Assembly: GCA_004352715.1 (NCBI GenBank)
Contig: SCFE01000116.1
Location: forward strand, 1,123,926-1,187,925
DNA from: Hofstenia miamia
Taxonomy: Eukaryota > Xenacoelomorpha > Acoela
DNA length: 64,000 nt
Reading direction: 5' to 3'
In this document: positions 46,181-56,934 of the stretch, piece after piece
Layout: every line of letters starts with the position of its first letter
Position numbering within the stretch: the first letter of the stretch is position 1
The notes under the pieces: model-generated
Told to the model about the DNA's origin: nothing
The model's database searches: none
What the model saw: the letters and a program-made list of their open reading frames with translations, nothing else
Made by a program: the position numbers and the translations under genes

Positions 46181-47084
46181 TGTCTGTACATAAAAAATTT
46201 TTGAAATACAAAATCCAAATATGAACAGTAAAATCCCTTTCAACTCTTTGATCGCATACTTTAGAAGAACTCTTTTTTGATATCATGTAGTAATTGGGAT
46301 TGTGCAACTTCGAAATTGCTTACTGGTCAGCTGTTGACACATGTGAAAGACACGAAGTACACATGCAATTCGGGTCAAGAGTTCTTACTGCCATGTTCTA
46401 CACATGGCTCAAACTTTGCTCAGAACTGTTTTAAATATTATTGACTTCTGTTCCACCAAAGTTGCTTGTACAGCACTAATTCTTTGTGGCGGCTAAATCA
46501 TCAGTTCGACATTAAGAGGTTCTAATGCACATATATATAATGTCATTTATGCGAACTTAAGTTTCAGGTGAATATTTAATCAAATTTTTTAATTTCAATT
46601 TACAGCCTAGAGATTGTTGCCACCATATTAGTCGAATGCCAACGTCTAAGATAACTTAAACTATTGATGAGGTTTGATATAATAAGCATGAAGTGGGAAT
46701 ATTTTCCTAAGGTGTATTAATACAGGAAATACATGCGGGAATAACAATTGGGTTCTAACTATATAATGGTCCCTTAAATATTGTAGAGAAAAGTTTATTA
46801 ATCCAGGTGTAGTGCTTAGCGAATATAATTCAAGGAAATTTACCTAATGATATTTTTAAAATGCATTTTCAAGTTTATATTTGAACCCTCAAGCATTTTA
46901 GAGTTAAGTAAATTAAGATATTAACCCGCTAATTAGTTAAAATCATCTTTAGCATGAGAAAATAATTAAGAAAAAAATTAAATAAATGCTTCCGAAACAT
47001 GGTGGAGCTACCGAACTATTATCTAAAATTTGAATATTAAATTGGAAAAGAATAGAGTTAAGAAATATTTATTGTATTCAAAAT
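46180..47084 (+). repeat. Segmental duplication, uninterrupted copy of the LDLA 3' flank
   Basis: Homologous to 29700-29955 plus 33562-34130 in one continuous piece. The point where the 3.6 kb transposon sits in the other copy corresponds to about 46465-46475. An AATAAA for the LDLA gene lies at about 47068 on the minus strand. Confidence 0.7.
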
Positions 47085-47310
47085 TCATGATTCAATTCTA
47101 TTGTATTTAAAGCACAAGCGTGGGATTTCGTCTGACCCGTTGGGACAGTCGTTTCTTTGGTCACACATTCTATCTACTGGCACACAGAACGTTTTGTCGC
47201 TGCACATGAATTTTCCAGAAGCACAAAGTGGGTTCGCAGCATTAGGGTTTTGATTGCAGTCATGTTCATCGGATTCATCTGCACAATCGAAAACACCATC
47301 ACATGTGCTC
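47085..47310 (-). CDS. LDLA-repeat protein lineage 2, terminal exon (intact)
   Basis: The acceptor CTTTTAG|GAG at 47311 joins in phase 2 to the previous exon (TG|G). It encodes STCDGVFDCADESDEHDC, completing the CKAEHYSC module, then a last module CASGKFMCSDKTFC...CDQRNDCPNGSDEIPRLC and the C-terminus FKYNRIES, stop at 47085. All cysteines and acidic Ca2+ ligands are present. There is no transmembrane segment or GPI signal, so the protein ends on a secreted LDLA module. Confidence 0.85.
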
Positions 47311-47350
47311 CTAAAAGCCTATTAATAGAATGTATAAAAATTTGTTTTAC

Positions 47351-47666
47351 CATATGGGAATGCATTTGAAGTTGGATTTACAGCTATAGTGTTCGGCTTT
47401 GCATGTGTACTCAATCTTCAATGGTGGCCGAATTTCACAATGGTCTTCATCGTCCCAATTTTTGCAATCAATTGTTCCATCACAAACTTGTTGCCATGAA
47501 ATACAGTAGGATTTGTCACTACACATATAACCTCGGCACATTGATGGAGGACAAAAGTATTCGTCTGTGTAATCCCCACAATCATTCACCATGTCACATA
47601 CTTTGTGCTCAGAAATACAAACATCATTTCCACATCGATATTCTTCGTCCTTGCATTCGCGGTAAG
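47351..47666 (-). CDS. LDLA-repeat protein lineage 2, penultimate exon (intact)
   Basis: Starts after TTTTTAG (47667) with AYRECKDEEYRC and ends CIPIW at an ATATG|GTAAAA donor. It holds one full LDLA module ending in GDYTDEYFC, a second unit (CRGYMC...NWDDEDHC) and the first half of a third (CKAEHYSC). The flanking introns are 41 and 40 nt. In the lineage 1 gene this region is split by an extra 41-nt intron between PWDL and VCD, whereas here WQQVCD is contiguous. Confidence 0.85.
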
Positions 47667-47707
47667 CTAAAAATGAAGACATATTTTCTAAATGTATATA
47701 AAGTTAC

Positions 47708-48026
47708 CTGTTTTACATAGAGAAGCAACCTCATCACTGCTATCACCACAGTCGTTGTTACGATCACACGTAAGGGAACCATCGATGCATTTACCGTTTT
47801 TGCAAACGAACTGATCTGGATAGCACTCGGGTATAATGGGACAGAATATTTCATCAGAATTATCTTCACAGTGAGAAATACCATCACAATAAAATTCTCC
47901 TTGAATACATTCACCATTGCGACATTGGAAATCAGTAGACCCGCAGCGAGTTTTTGTAGGAGGATGTGGCGGTTTTATACAAAATGATCCTTCATCCGAG
48001 TTGTCGCCGCAATCATCAACTCCATT
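47708..48026 (-). CDS. LDLA exon copy a (lineage 2), truncated at N
   Basis: Encodes [23 protein letters not shown]...EIFC and CYPDQFVC...SLCKTG, then donor CAG|GTAACT. The 5' side is cut by a single N at 48027. Nearly identical sequence restarts at 48043-48438 and 48440-48947. Confidence 0.8.
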
Positions 48027-48042
48027 NTTTATATAAAATTAC

Positions 48043-48438
48043 CTGTTTTACATAAAGATGCAACCTCATCACTGCTGTCACCACAGTCGTTGTTACGATC
48101 ACACGTAAGGGAACCATCGATGCATTTGCCGTTTTTGCAGACGAACTGATCTGGATAGCACTCGGGTATCATGGGACAGAATATTTCATCAGAATTATCT
48201 TCACAGTGAGAAATACCATCACAATAAAATTCTCCTTGAATACATTCACCATTNCGACATTGGAAATCAGTGGAGCCACAGCGAGTTTTTGTAGGTGGAT
48301 GTGGTGGTTTTACACAGAATGATCCTTCATCCGAATTGTCGCCACAATCATCAACTCCATTACATACGAGATCGGAATGGAGGCATTTACCAAAGCGACA
48401 TTGAAATTCATACGAAAGGCATTTGGGGGCAAGAGTAG
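48043..48438 (-). CDS. LDLA exon copy b (lineage 2)
   Basis: Covers [19 protein letters not shown] and CYPDQFVC modules in one frame to the donor CAG|GTAATT, with an N at 48254 and a bounding N at 48439. Only a few bases differ from copies a and c. Confidence 0.8.
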
Positions 48439-48439
48439 N

Positions 48440-48947
48440 CACATGTAAGGGAACCATCGATGCATTTACCGTTTTTGCAAACGAATTGATCCGGATAGCA
48501 CTCGGGTATAATCGGACAGAATATTTCATCAGAATTATCTTCACAGTGAGAAATGCCATCACAATAAAATTCTCCTTGAATACATTCACCATTGCGACAT
48601 TGGAAATCAGTGGAGCCACAGCGAGTTTTTGTAGGTGGATGCGGCGGTTTTATACAGAATGATCCTTCATCAGAGTTGTCACCGCAATCATCAACTCCAT
48701 TACATACGAGATCGGAATGCAGGCATTTACCAAAGCGACATTGAAATTCATACGAAAGGCATTTGAGGGGAAGAGTAGTGGTTATAGGGGGAGGGCAAAA
48801 AATTCCTTCATCAGATCGATCACCACAGTCAGGAAGGCCATTGCATACCAAGTACTGTGGAACACATTTTCCATCATCTTTGCACGCAAATTCTCCGAAT
48901 CCACAAATTGGGGCAGGCGTGGTAGTGGATCGTTCTGGGCAAAAATC
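48440..48947 (-). CDS. LDLA exon copy c (lineage 2), with intact CGFGEFAC module
   Basis: Reads DFCPERSTTTPAPICGFGEF onward, [45 protein letters not shown] and CYPDQFVC, ending at LTC before the N at 48439. It keeps the VCNGLPDC segment that is deleted at 35190 and 49070, so it is the reference for those lesions. Confidence 0.8.
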
Positions 48948-48953
48948 NNNNNN

Positions 48954-50124
48954 AGGCATTTACCAAAGCGACATTGAAATTCATACGAAAGGCATTTGGG
49001 GGCAACGGTCGTGGTTACAGGCGGAGGCAAAAAATTCCTTCGTCAGATCGATCGCCACAATCAGGCATGCCAAGTACTGCGGAACACATTTTCCATCATC
49101 TTTGCACGCAAATTCTCCGAATCCACAAATAGGAGCAGGTGTGGTAGTGGATCGTTCTGGGCAAAAGTCGCCCTCATCTGAAGCATCGGTGCAATCTATT
49201 CTGCCATCACACACTAATGAAACATCAATACATGTTTTGTCATTGCAAACAAACTTCTTAGGACCACATAAATTAATTTCTTTCGGTGGGCGTTCTGGTT
49301 CACAAAACAATCCTTCATCGCTACCATCTTCACAGTCGTAAACATTACATACTTTTGTATGATATACACATTTGCCATCATTGCACAAAAACTCATTGTC
49401 GCTACAGATACCAGAAGGCTTAGGTTTAGGAATAGGTTTTGAAGGACAGCCTTGTTCATCTTCACCCTGGGGACAATCAATAGCGCCATTGCAATATAAG
49501 TAGGAATGAATACAGGAAATATCTGATTTGCAAATGAACTCCATTGCACCGCAAAGCCGAGGGGGTTCAGTTGTAGTAGGAGGAAGTGTACGTGGGCCAC
49601 ACTTCAATTCGTCACTGCCATCACCACATTAATCAACACCATTGCACCTGCATGTATCCGCAACACATCTGCCTAAACAAAAAGTAATAAAAAAAGGAAT
49701 AATTAAGCTTACCATTATTGCACTCGAACTGATCTGAGTAACATTTGTACATTACAGGGGGTTTGGGCGGACATTTTGATAAATTCTCATCACTACCGTC
49801 TACGCAATCATCAATGTGATCACAAACCCACTCAGTAGGAATACATTTGTTACCAATACTACATTCAAATTCACTTTCTTCACATGAACTTGTCGATTTT
49901 CCATCACAATATTCTTCATCAGAATAGTCACCACAATTGTTTATACCATCACAAAGCAAAGTTTTATAAATGCAAACATTGTTGAAACATAAGTAAGGTC
50001 AACCAATGCCACTCCTTTTTTGAAATTCACTTTCCTTCTCTAGTTTTCTTTCAATTTTAAGTGAACGACATGCAAACGAGCCTGCAATTAGAAAACACAC
50101 CGAGAGTACTAGATGAATATGCAT
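48954..50124 (-). pseudogene. LDLA-repeat protein lineage 2, 5' exons with two nonsense codons
   Basis: ATG at 50124 starts a signal peptide, MHIHLVLSVCFLIAGSFA, then a charged stretch. Codon 42 (50001-49999) is TGA at the exact position of the first Cys of LDLA module 1 ([10 protein letters not shown]). Exon 1 continues in frame to 49713 (donor G|GTAAGC); a 40-nt intron leads to exon 2 from 49672. A TAA at 49631-49629 replaces the Glu found in lineage 1 (NGLNEC versus NGVD-stop-C). Beyond it, exon 2 is open through the CGAMEFIC, CSDNEFLC, CGPKKFVC and CGFGEFAC modules to a 10-nt deletion near 49070 and a one-base deletion near 49026. Modules are otherwise well conserved, so decay is recent or some changes are errors. 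Confidence 0.75.
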
Positions 50125-50129
50125 TGCTG

Positions 50130-50411
50130 CTAATATGAAATTTCAATGATTACATGACTATATATTACAGTTTCAGGGCTGTGTTTACAAAATTGACAAG
50201 TAGTTACAAAATGTTTACAAATACTACCTGCAATTCAGGATTCAAGTAATTTCGTATTTAGTGTTAATAAAGGACAATAAAACGCGAATTGTTATAGATT
50301 CGGGGCAGCCTACTCAAATTCGCATTACTATTAATGTCATGAAATTCAGAACGAAATATTTCACATTCAATCAGCTCAGAATAAATGTAAACAAGCATTT
50401 AGTTCTACATG
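50130..50411. promoter_or_regulatory. Upstream region of the 50 kb LDLA gene
   Basis: About 280 bp between the ATG of the LDLA gene and the start of a family A repeat must hold the promoter if this gene is transcribed. No TATA box or initiator could be defended. Confidence 0.25.
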
Positions 50412-52210
50412 CAATGCATGTCAGTGGCGTCGAATCCCTGTAAAAATCAGGGGTACTCGTGTTCGAAAAATTTTTTTATGTGAGCACAGGTAAACAATTA
50501 AATATTCAACTTAAACAGCTTCGCAATTTCTTAGTTTTTCATGCTTCCTCTTCCTTAAAAAATATACGCCCATAGTTACGAACTAATAGAGATATGCAAA
50601 ATCAGAAGTCACCGCAGAATATGGAGGGTTTCTCCTTTATTTACGTTTTAAAACGACGCTCAATCATGGTTGCATATTAAGCTGTGCTTTGGCGCAAATG
50701 CCTCAACACCCCTATCTCTGACTTTGTGTTGGGCACACTTCATTGGGCTTGGGAGGCCTATCTCTATAGAAGCACTTCAACTTTAGTATTGTTTCCATGT
50801 GCACTAAGCCTTAGAATTTTCAAGTACTTGAGCTAAAGCAATAGGCTTTAGTAGAAAGTTTAACGCTACGTTCGAGCTCATTCACCAAAAGATGTGTCCA
50901 TGGCTCACAATTTCCAAATTTCCTAAAAAGCTTTAAATAATTCTTTCAATATTTAGAAAAATTATTTTCACTGGCTGTTTAAGATTAAATTTTCTTTATT
51001 TACGATGATTAATTAAAAAATATTTCATGCTGAAAAAACTACATAATCTAGAAGTGTTTTAAATTTCAATTACATATAATAAATTTTAAATTGTTGGGAG
51101 CTTTGATCGGACTTTTCACAACTCATTCTTTAGTGTGGGTAGTCTATCTGTGGAAAGAAATATTTGAGGTTAGCTATAATAACCCTAGGGACTTAGAAAG
51201 TACAATTTTGTACAAATCTTCACAATTTATCGGAGTAAATTCACTAACAATTTGAAAATTCTCTAATAGGCTTGGAGAAAAGTGTTTGAAAATGTGCAAG
51301 AACAATTTGTTCTTTTACAAAGACAATAAGCTGCTTAAGGATAATCACTGATACCTTTGAAAAATTTTTTGGATTTGTGGTTAAAATTTGTATTCATTAA
51401 CGTTTTTTATCTAGCTCAAATTTCAAAATTGCTTTTTTACATATATTTCATTGTTCAGGATATTTGCAGCAAGTGCAAATATGCCCTCAAAAATTAAAAC
51501 AAGAACAGTTTTTCTTCTGTACACAAGTCAAGATTTTTGAAAAATGATTTCCTGAAAGAATTAATGCATGCAATGATACTGTTTGCAGCATTCCTTTTGT
51601 AACCTTGAGAGTTTTCTCATGCAAAATTTAGACGAAAAATTTCAATATACTTATTGACAATACTAAAGCAGCAAGTATATATTATTATATAACAGCTTTG
51701 AATAACTATATTCTCAATCTCATAAATAAAATTCTGCAACAGTTGCAATGAGTCAAGCAATTGCCCATTTCAAAAATGTGAAAAGTTCGTTTTTGCCAAC
51801 ATATTTTGGTTCAACTTTGGTTCTTAATTAAAGTCCACCGTTTCAAGTTTCTTTCATTTACCCCTCATCTCTACACGCACCTCTTTTTCAGAATAAAAGT
51901 AGTACATTTCTTGATGTGATAATGAAAAAAGACTTGTTTTTGCAAAGGTTATTCAGCGCATACATTTTCAGCTTTCATTTTTCTTGTCTACTTTTGCTGA
52001 GATAACTAAAAATTTCAGTTTGCAGCAATAACTTTTACTTGATTAAAAAACGAATAGTTGAGGCATGCTTATTTGTTATCTAAATTTCAAGGAAGTTATT
52101 GATGTAAAATCTCATTTGTGAATTATTGACATAATATTCAGGATGATTTTTGATAGGTACAATAATTATAATAATCACATGCAAACATTTTAGATTTCAA
52201 AAATATCTTC
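50412..52210 (+). repeat. Interspersed family A, longest copy
   Basis: Starts CAGTGGCGTCGAATCCCTG, the inverse of the GACGCCACTG ends at 23197 and 39135. It shares ATGCAAAATCAGA, CTAATAGGCTTGGAGAAAAG, AAAGACAATAAGC, TTGCAACAGTTGCAA and GAAAAGTTCGTTTTTGC blocks with the 13 and 22 kb copies. At its 3' end it loses the terminal G-run. No coding region. Confidence 0.65.
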
Positions 52211-52314
52211 TTGCTTTAAAGCGCTTTCACTTCCAATTTTTCCTTACGTAAACATTTTGAAAGAATTTCAGCGTTTATGTTCTAAAGATGTGCACGGTAA
52301 ACATTTTTGTAAAA

Positions 52315-52440
52315 CTTACCGCATCGTAGCATCATTTTGCTACAGCCTACCGCCGCAGAAATACGAAGATCACTGCGGCATACCGTAATATTTCGAAAGT
52401 TACCAGCGGTTACCGCAAAATCTTTATTAATGAGCTTAGC
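52315..52440. repeat. TACCGC/GCGGTA subterminal cluster
   Basis: CTTACCGCATCG, CCTACCGCCGC, TGCGGCATACCGTAA and AGCGGTTACCGC occur within 125 bp in both orientations, the pattern of a transposon end. Similar words are at 33.1-33.2 kb. Confidence 0.5.
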
Positions 52441-53224
52441 AACTTAAAAGTTAATAAAGTTTTAATGCTAAACATTTTCATTTAAATTACAAATTTTATT
52501 ATTATTTGAAATTTAAATTTTTCCTAAAATCGTTAATATTGGTATTTTTAATATTAATACACCGTCACATTCGCAATGTACTTTCTTTGATATCTGATAT
52601 TTTACAGATTTCGGTGCAATTTAACAATTTCGAGACTTATCCTTTCATTAATGTTTTAGATGTATGTCAAGCATAAATACAAATACTTAAACGTTTAATG
52701 TAACCTAACTAGATTAGACGTATTGTTCTCCAAATCCCGTCACTACGTTGGCGTTTCTTAGGTGCATACATTGTTCAGATTGAATATACCACCAAGTCTT
52801 GTTCAAAACTCTTTCCTAATTTCTAATGCAAGTCCAACTTGTCATCCCGGAACCCACTGGCTGCTGATTATATACGAGATGCAAGAGATAGCTAATATTC
52901 AAGGATTCTCTCGGTTGTACACTAAGCCAGTACCCTGATATTGAAAATCACTATCTAACTGCACATCATGGATTCCATGTGTACGAAGGTGATGGAAAAA
53001 CTAATTTGCAGGGAACTTCAGCAGTTTTCGTTGTTTATTGAATTTTTCGCGCTTTTCTATTTTTTAACAAAATACCAGTGAAATTTGTATTTTCCTACTT
53101 GCCATTTGTTAATGACTTTTTATGTAGTAATAATAAATTAATGTATTCGTTCGTAGTCACTTTGTTTATTTTACATGTACAAAGTAAAAATTTATTGAAT
53201 GAATAGCATAATCGAAATATATTA

Positions 53225-53740
53225 TTTTAACTTAAGCAGCCTAGCGTTCTTTTTAAATCACAAACCGTTTTTCCATATTTACAAAGAATTTTCTCCAAGC
53301 CTATTTCCAAATTTGAAAACCTTGGGAGATGGGTAGGTCTATTGAGGAACATACTTTAATGCAATGTTGAAAATTTCTATTAAAGCTTATTGCTGTGGCA
53401 GAGATTGTTGAATAGATAATAAGTTTTCTTAGAATTTTTGAAAAAGATTTAAATTCTCTCCATACCTAGTGTTAATGTATTTAGAAGGTTTTTCAGCTGT
53501 TGGAGGCAACAAAGAACTTTGACTGTTTCTTGATATGTGCAAAAATATTCCAAACAAAGCCAGCTCGCAGATTTAGAGCGAATAAGAAAGAAAAGACTCT
53601 CCTCTATGCTGTGGTACTTTCAGATTGAGCACACCATTAATAGTTTTTGAGCTATAAGCGTTTAAAATTTTTATATAGGATCATGAATGTTTTTTAAAAA
53701 TCCCCAGGCTGTTTAAGGTTAAGCACATTTGCGATATGCC
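53225..53740 (-). repeat. Interspersed family A, inverted copy
   Basis: Best match to 1506-1905 and 2225-2800, ending in CCCCAGGCTGTTTAAGGTTA. The junction at its right edge is immediately followed by the 53736 frame. Confidence 0.65.
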
Positions 53741-54253
53741 ACTTGTTAGTCTACTTTTTGACAACTATCGACCCAATAACTCAATATACAGGTTTACCCC
53801 GAATTTGAAAAAAACCAATCTATGCCGCTTCTCATGTGGTTTGCCAAATATTTCATTTCTCATAGGATTTAATAATACACAAGATTACTCGTGGAGACAT
53901 ATAGATGCAAATGGAAACAAACGTGGTATTTTTGTGAAGGGCATCCATGTGAAAAAGATAGAAGATGTGCTGAATTTTTTTAACCATGTATTGATTTGAC
54001 GATTGTTAAGCCTGGTAGAAATAAAGAAAAAAGTTTTGAAAAATTATTTAGTTCTCTTTCACAAGATTCACCATTTATTACACCAGTACTAAAATTGGAT
54101 TTTGATATAAGCAGTGGAAGAGTAGTAATAAAGAATGATACATCTTATAAATTTGAATTAAATCATGTTGATGAAATTTTGGGTTTTGATCGTCACTATT
54201 GTATAGGCAATGGTTTGAACACTGCTGAATACAATTTTGATAGACAGTTCTGA
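53736..54253 (+). pseudogene. Frameshifted ORF pair of unknown, possibly mobile-element origin
   Basis: Two plus frames of 87 and 85 codons overlap by four bases at 53996 and appear to be one protein split by a frameshift. The first contains FTPNLKKTNLCRFSCGLP and GIFVKGIHVKKIEDVLNFF; the second DISSGRVVIKNDTSYKFELN, ILGFD and a GNGLN-AEYNFD end. The order N-x-S-Y-K-F-E-L..EILGF..Y..G reminds me of proteins carried by large invertebrate DNA transposons of the Polinton type, but I cannot confirm this. A stop follows at 54253 and further decayed frames beyond. Confidence 0.4.
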
Positions 54254-56880
54254 ATCTCTATGCGATTTTAAATTGCTTAAAAGGAGAATTTGGATAAAAT
54301 CCAGTTTTCCTAATTGCATATTGAGAGATTAATATTTTATACTTGAATTTAACAAGAAAATCGCTTGAAGAAGTATTTATTTTATTATATCTTTTGTAAA
54401 AGAGGTGCTGATTAATAAATCGTTTTATTTTACTATCATTTTAGGTTTAAGGCATCTATCATTTACGTAAGTGTATGAATTGGGAAAAGCATGTTGTGAT
54501 AATATTCAAGATTTTTTTCTTAATTGTGAAAAAATTCTAGTTTCCTATTACTTAAAAATTTTCTATTTTTTAGTGATAATTTATAAAATGATTTAAACTT
54601 CATGCTTATGTGGTTTGAGATAGATTGGCTTATTAATTCGATAAATAACAATCTTTACGATTGGATACATTTGACATTTGAACAATGGGATGTGGATAAA
54701 AAATTATGTAATGTTGACCTGATTCATTTTTGTTTTTAATTTATTATAAGCACCACTTTGGAAATTGCTATAAAATATTATGGCTTTTGAGAACTAGTTA
54801 AAATAATTATGATCAATCAATTTTCCTAACGAATGTGCTTTCCAGAGTTTGACGAACTGCTGAATATTAAAAAGAATTGATTAGCTCGCGAGGGAACAAC
54901 ATTAAACATATATCGACTGTTCATTATTTAGGTAAGCAACAGTCTTTACAATTGGTTACATTTTGACATTCTGTAAAAAAGTGAAACTTTGTACACCTAC
55001 GAATATGCATGTACAACCGCAATATTGGCATTTTACATTGTTGAAAGAAAGGAAACTGCCCTAAAAGAATTCAAACTATTATTCAATCTATTTGGTGAGT
55101 TTTTTTATGAATAAATCTCTGACATTTCAAATGTTTGGATTATCTTAGAAAAGGTATCAACGCTTTTTTGCCGTAATCAATTTTATATTTTCACGAATTA
55201 TTACGGATTTTACCGGCTGATGTTAAATGAAATCATAAATAAAAACGTCGTTTGTTTGTTATACATTTTTAAAAGCATTAGTTTATATTGCAATTGTTAA
55301 TTGTCCTATGATTCAATTGTGAACGTCATCACGTTTTTATTAATGACTTGTTTGTTAACCAGTAATTTGGAAGCTATGATGTGAAATACAAAAACGTGGA
55401 AATAAACATTGCATATGTCTCCTACACCATTCTCATCCAACAATGAAGTTGTGAAGAATAATCAATGTTCATTGAAGTGTAGATGAAATTCGTTATGTTA
55501 ATAACATTAAAAACTTAATAATTTTATATTGTATTTGTAAATAAATGTATTATTTTTAAATGTTAGTTTTCTGTGTGGTGAGAGTATGCGTCTGTGAAAG
55601 CATGCATTTATGTTTAAATATATTTTTCTCAGTGCTAAAGAATATTTTGTTTGGAAATATTTATTGATCCAACTTTTACCGAAAAAATTCCAGTTTTTCA
55701 AGCAAATGTTTGTAAATCCAAAATATATTAAACAGGAAGAGTACAACTCTCTTGAAATTTTTAAAGAATTCTAATTTCATGGGCTTTTGAAAATTGTTTA
55801 TTTAGCCACTATGTAATGTGTATAGGCAATTGGATACATTTTGAACAAGTTATAGATTGAAACTTAATTTTGTCAACAAAACAGAAAATATTACAAATTT
55901 TTCCAATGACGTCAATGATAGACAGATGGTCAAATCACACAATTACATCATAGTCACGCCAGATACGCCTGCCAGGGTTATAAAGATCAAATTGGGACTC
56001 CCTACGACCCTTTTCTACTGCTGCGTGCACTGTTGAGTAATAGTTGTCCTTAAAATGTGCAGGCAAATTATGTTTGGATAACCCAGAACATATGACACAC
56101 ATTACTCTCTGACATTTTGACTCAATCCATTTATATATACAGTATTATATTTTCACAAGTTTTTTGTTATTTGACTGAAATATGCCCCAACTCATGGGGT
56201 AGTGGGTGTTGAGAATGACCAATTAGAGCTTCATCTACAACCTCTTTACGATGATTTAAAATTGGACTAAGTCTTCTCGTTTAAAGCAAACTAGTTTCCA
56301 TTGTTATTGAGCATGTATTGCCTATTGAACGTGCTAAGGGAGTGGTCCAAATTTAATATGTTAACAAGTGAAAATGTAAATGTAAACAACAAGCCGGAAG
56401 CCTGTTTTTTAAAGTTGGAATATTTTATCAATAAAAAATATGAAAATAATGAAAAAAATCGTTGCCACATTTTTGGAAATGCCTCAAATTTGAAACTTTC
56501 AATTGTGGTTTAAATTTGTTCATTATACGTTTTCCCAAGATAATTACCCAAAGCCCGAATAAGGGTTTTGGTCGTTTTTAGCTCATATTTAAGTAAAATA
56601 GAAGAAACATACATTTTTGAGGTATAGTTTGAAGTTTCCTCAAAATTTGAATCTTTATTAAAGCTAAAATTTAAATTTTGAATTACAGCATTTGTCCACA
56701 ATGCTTGCCAGAAATATGTCTGTGATGAGTTACAAGCTAAATTATTAGTTGAATTTCGATTTTTCGGATAAGTTTTTAAATCTTTTACTCTACGAAACTT
56801 ACTATTTCAAAGTGCTTTGAGATTATATATATGTAGCAATAAAACATTGATTCAAAAATGTTCAAAGTCTTAAGATTATA
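54254..56880. other. Non-coding interval, nothing recognised
   Basis: AT-rich DNA with short frames only (minus 55507-55746, plus 56301-56513, minus 56510-56701); none shows a domain or splice-supported extension. Confidence 0.45.
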
Positions 56881-56886
56881 ACCAGT

Positions 56887-56931
<45 letters not shown>

Positions 56932-56934
<3 letters not shown>

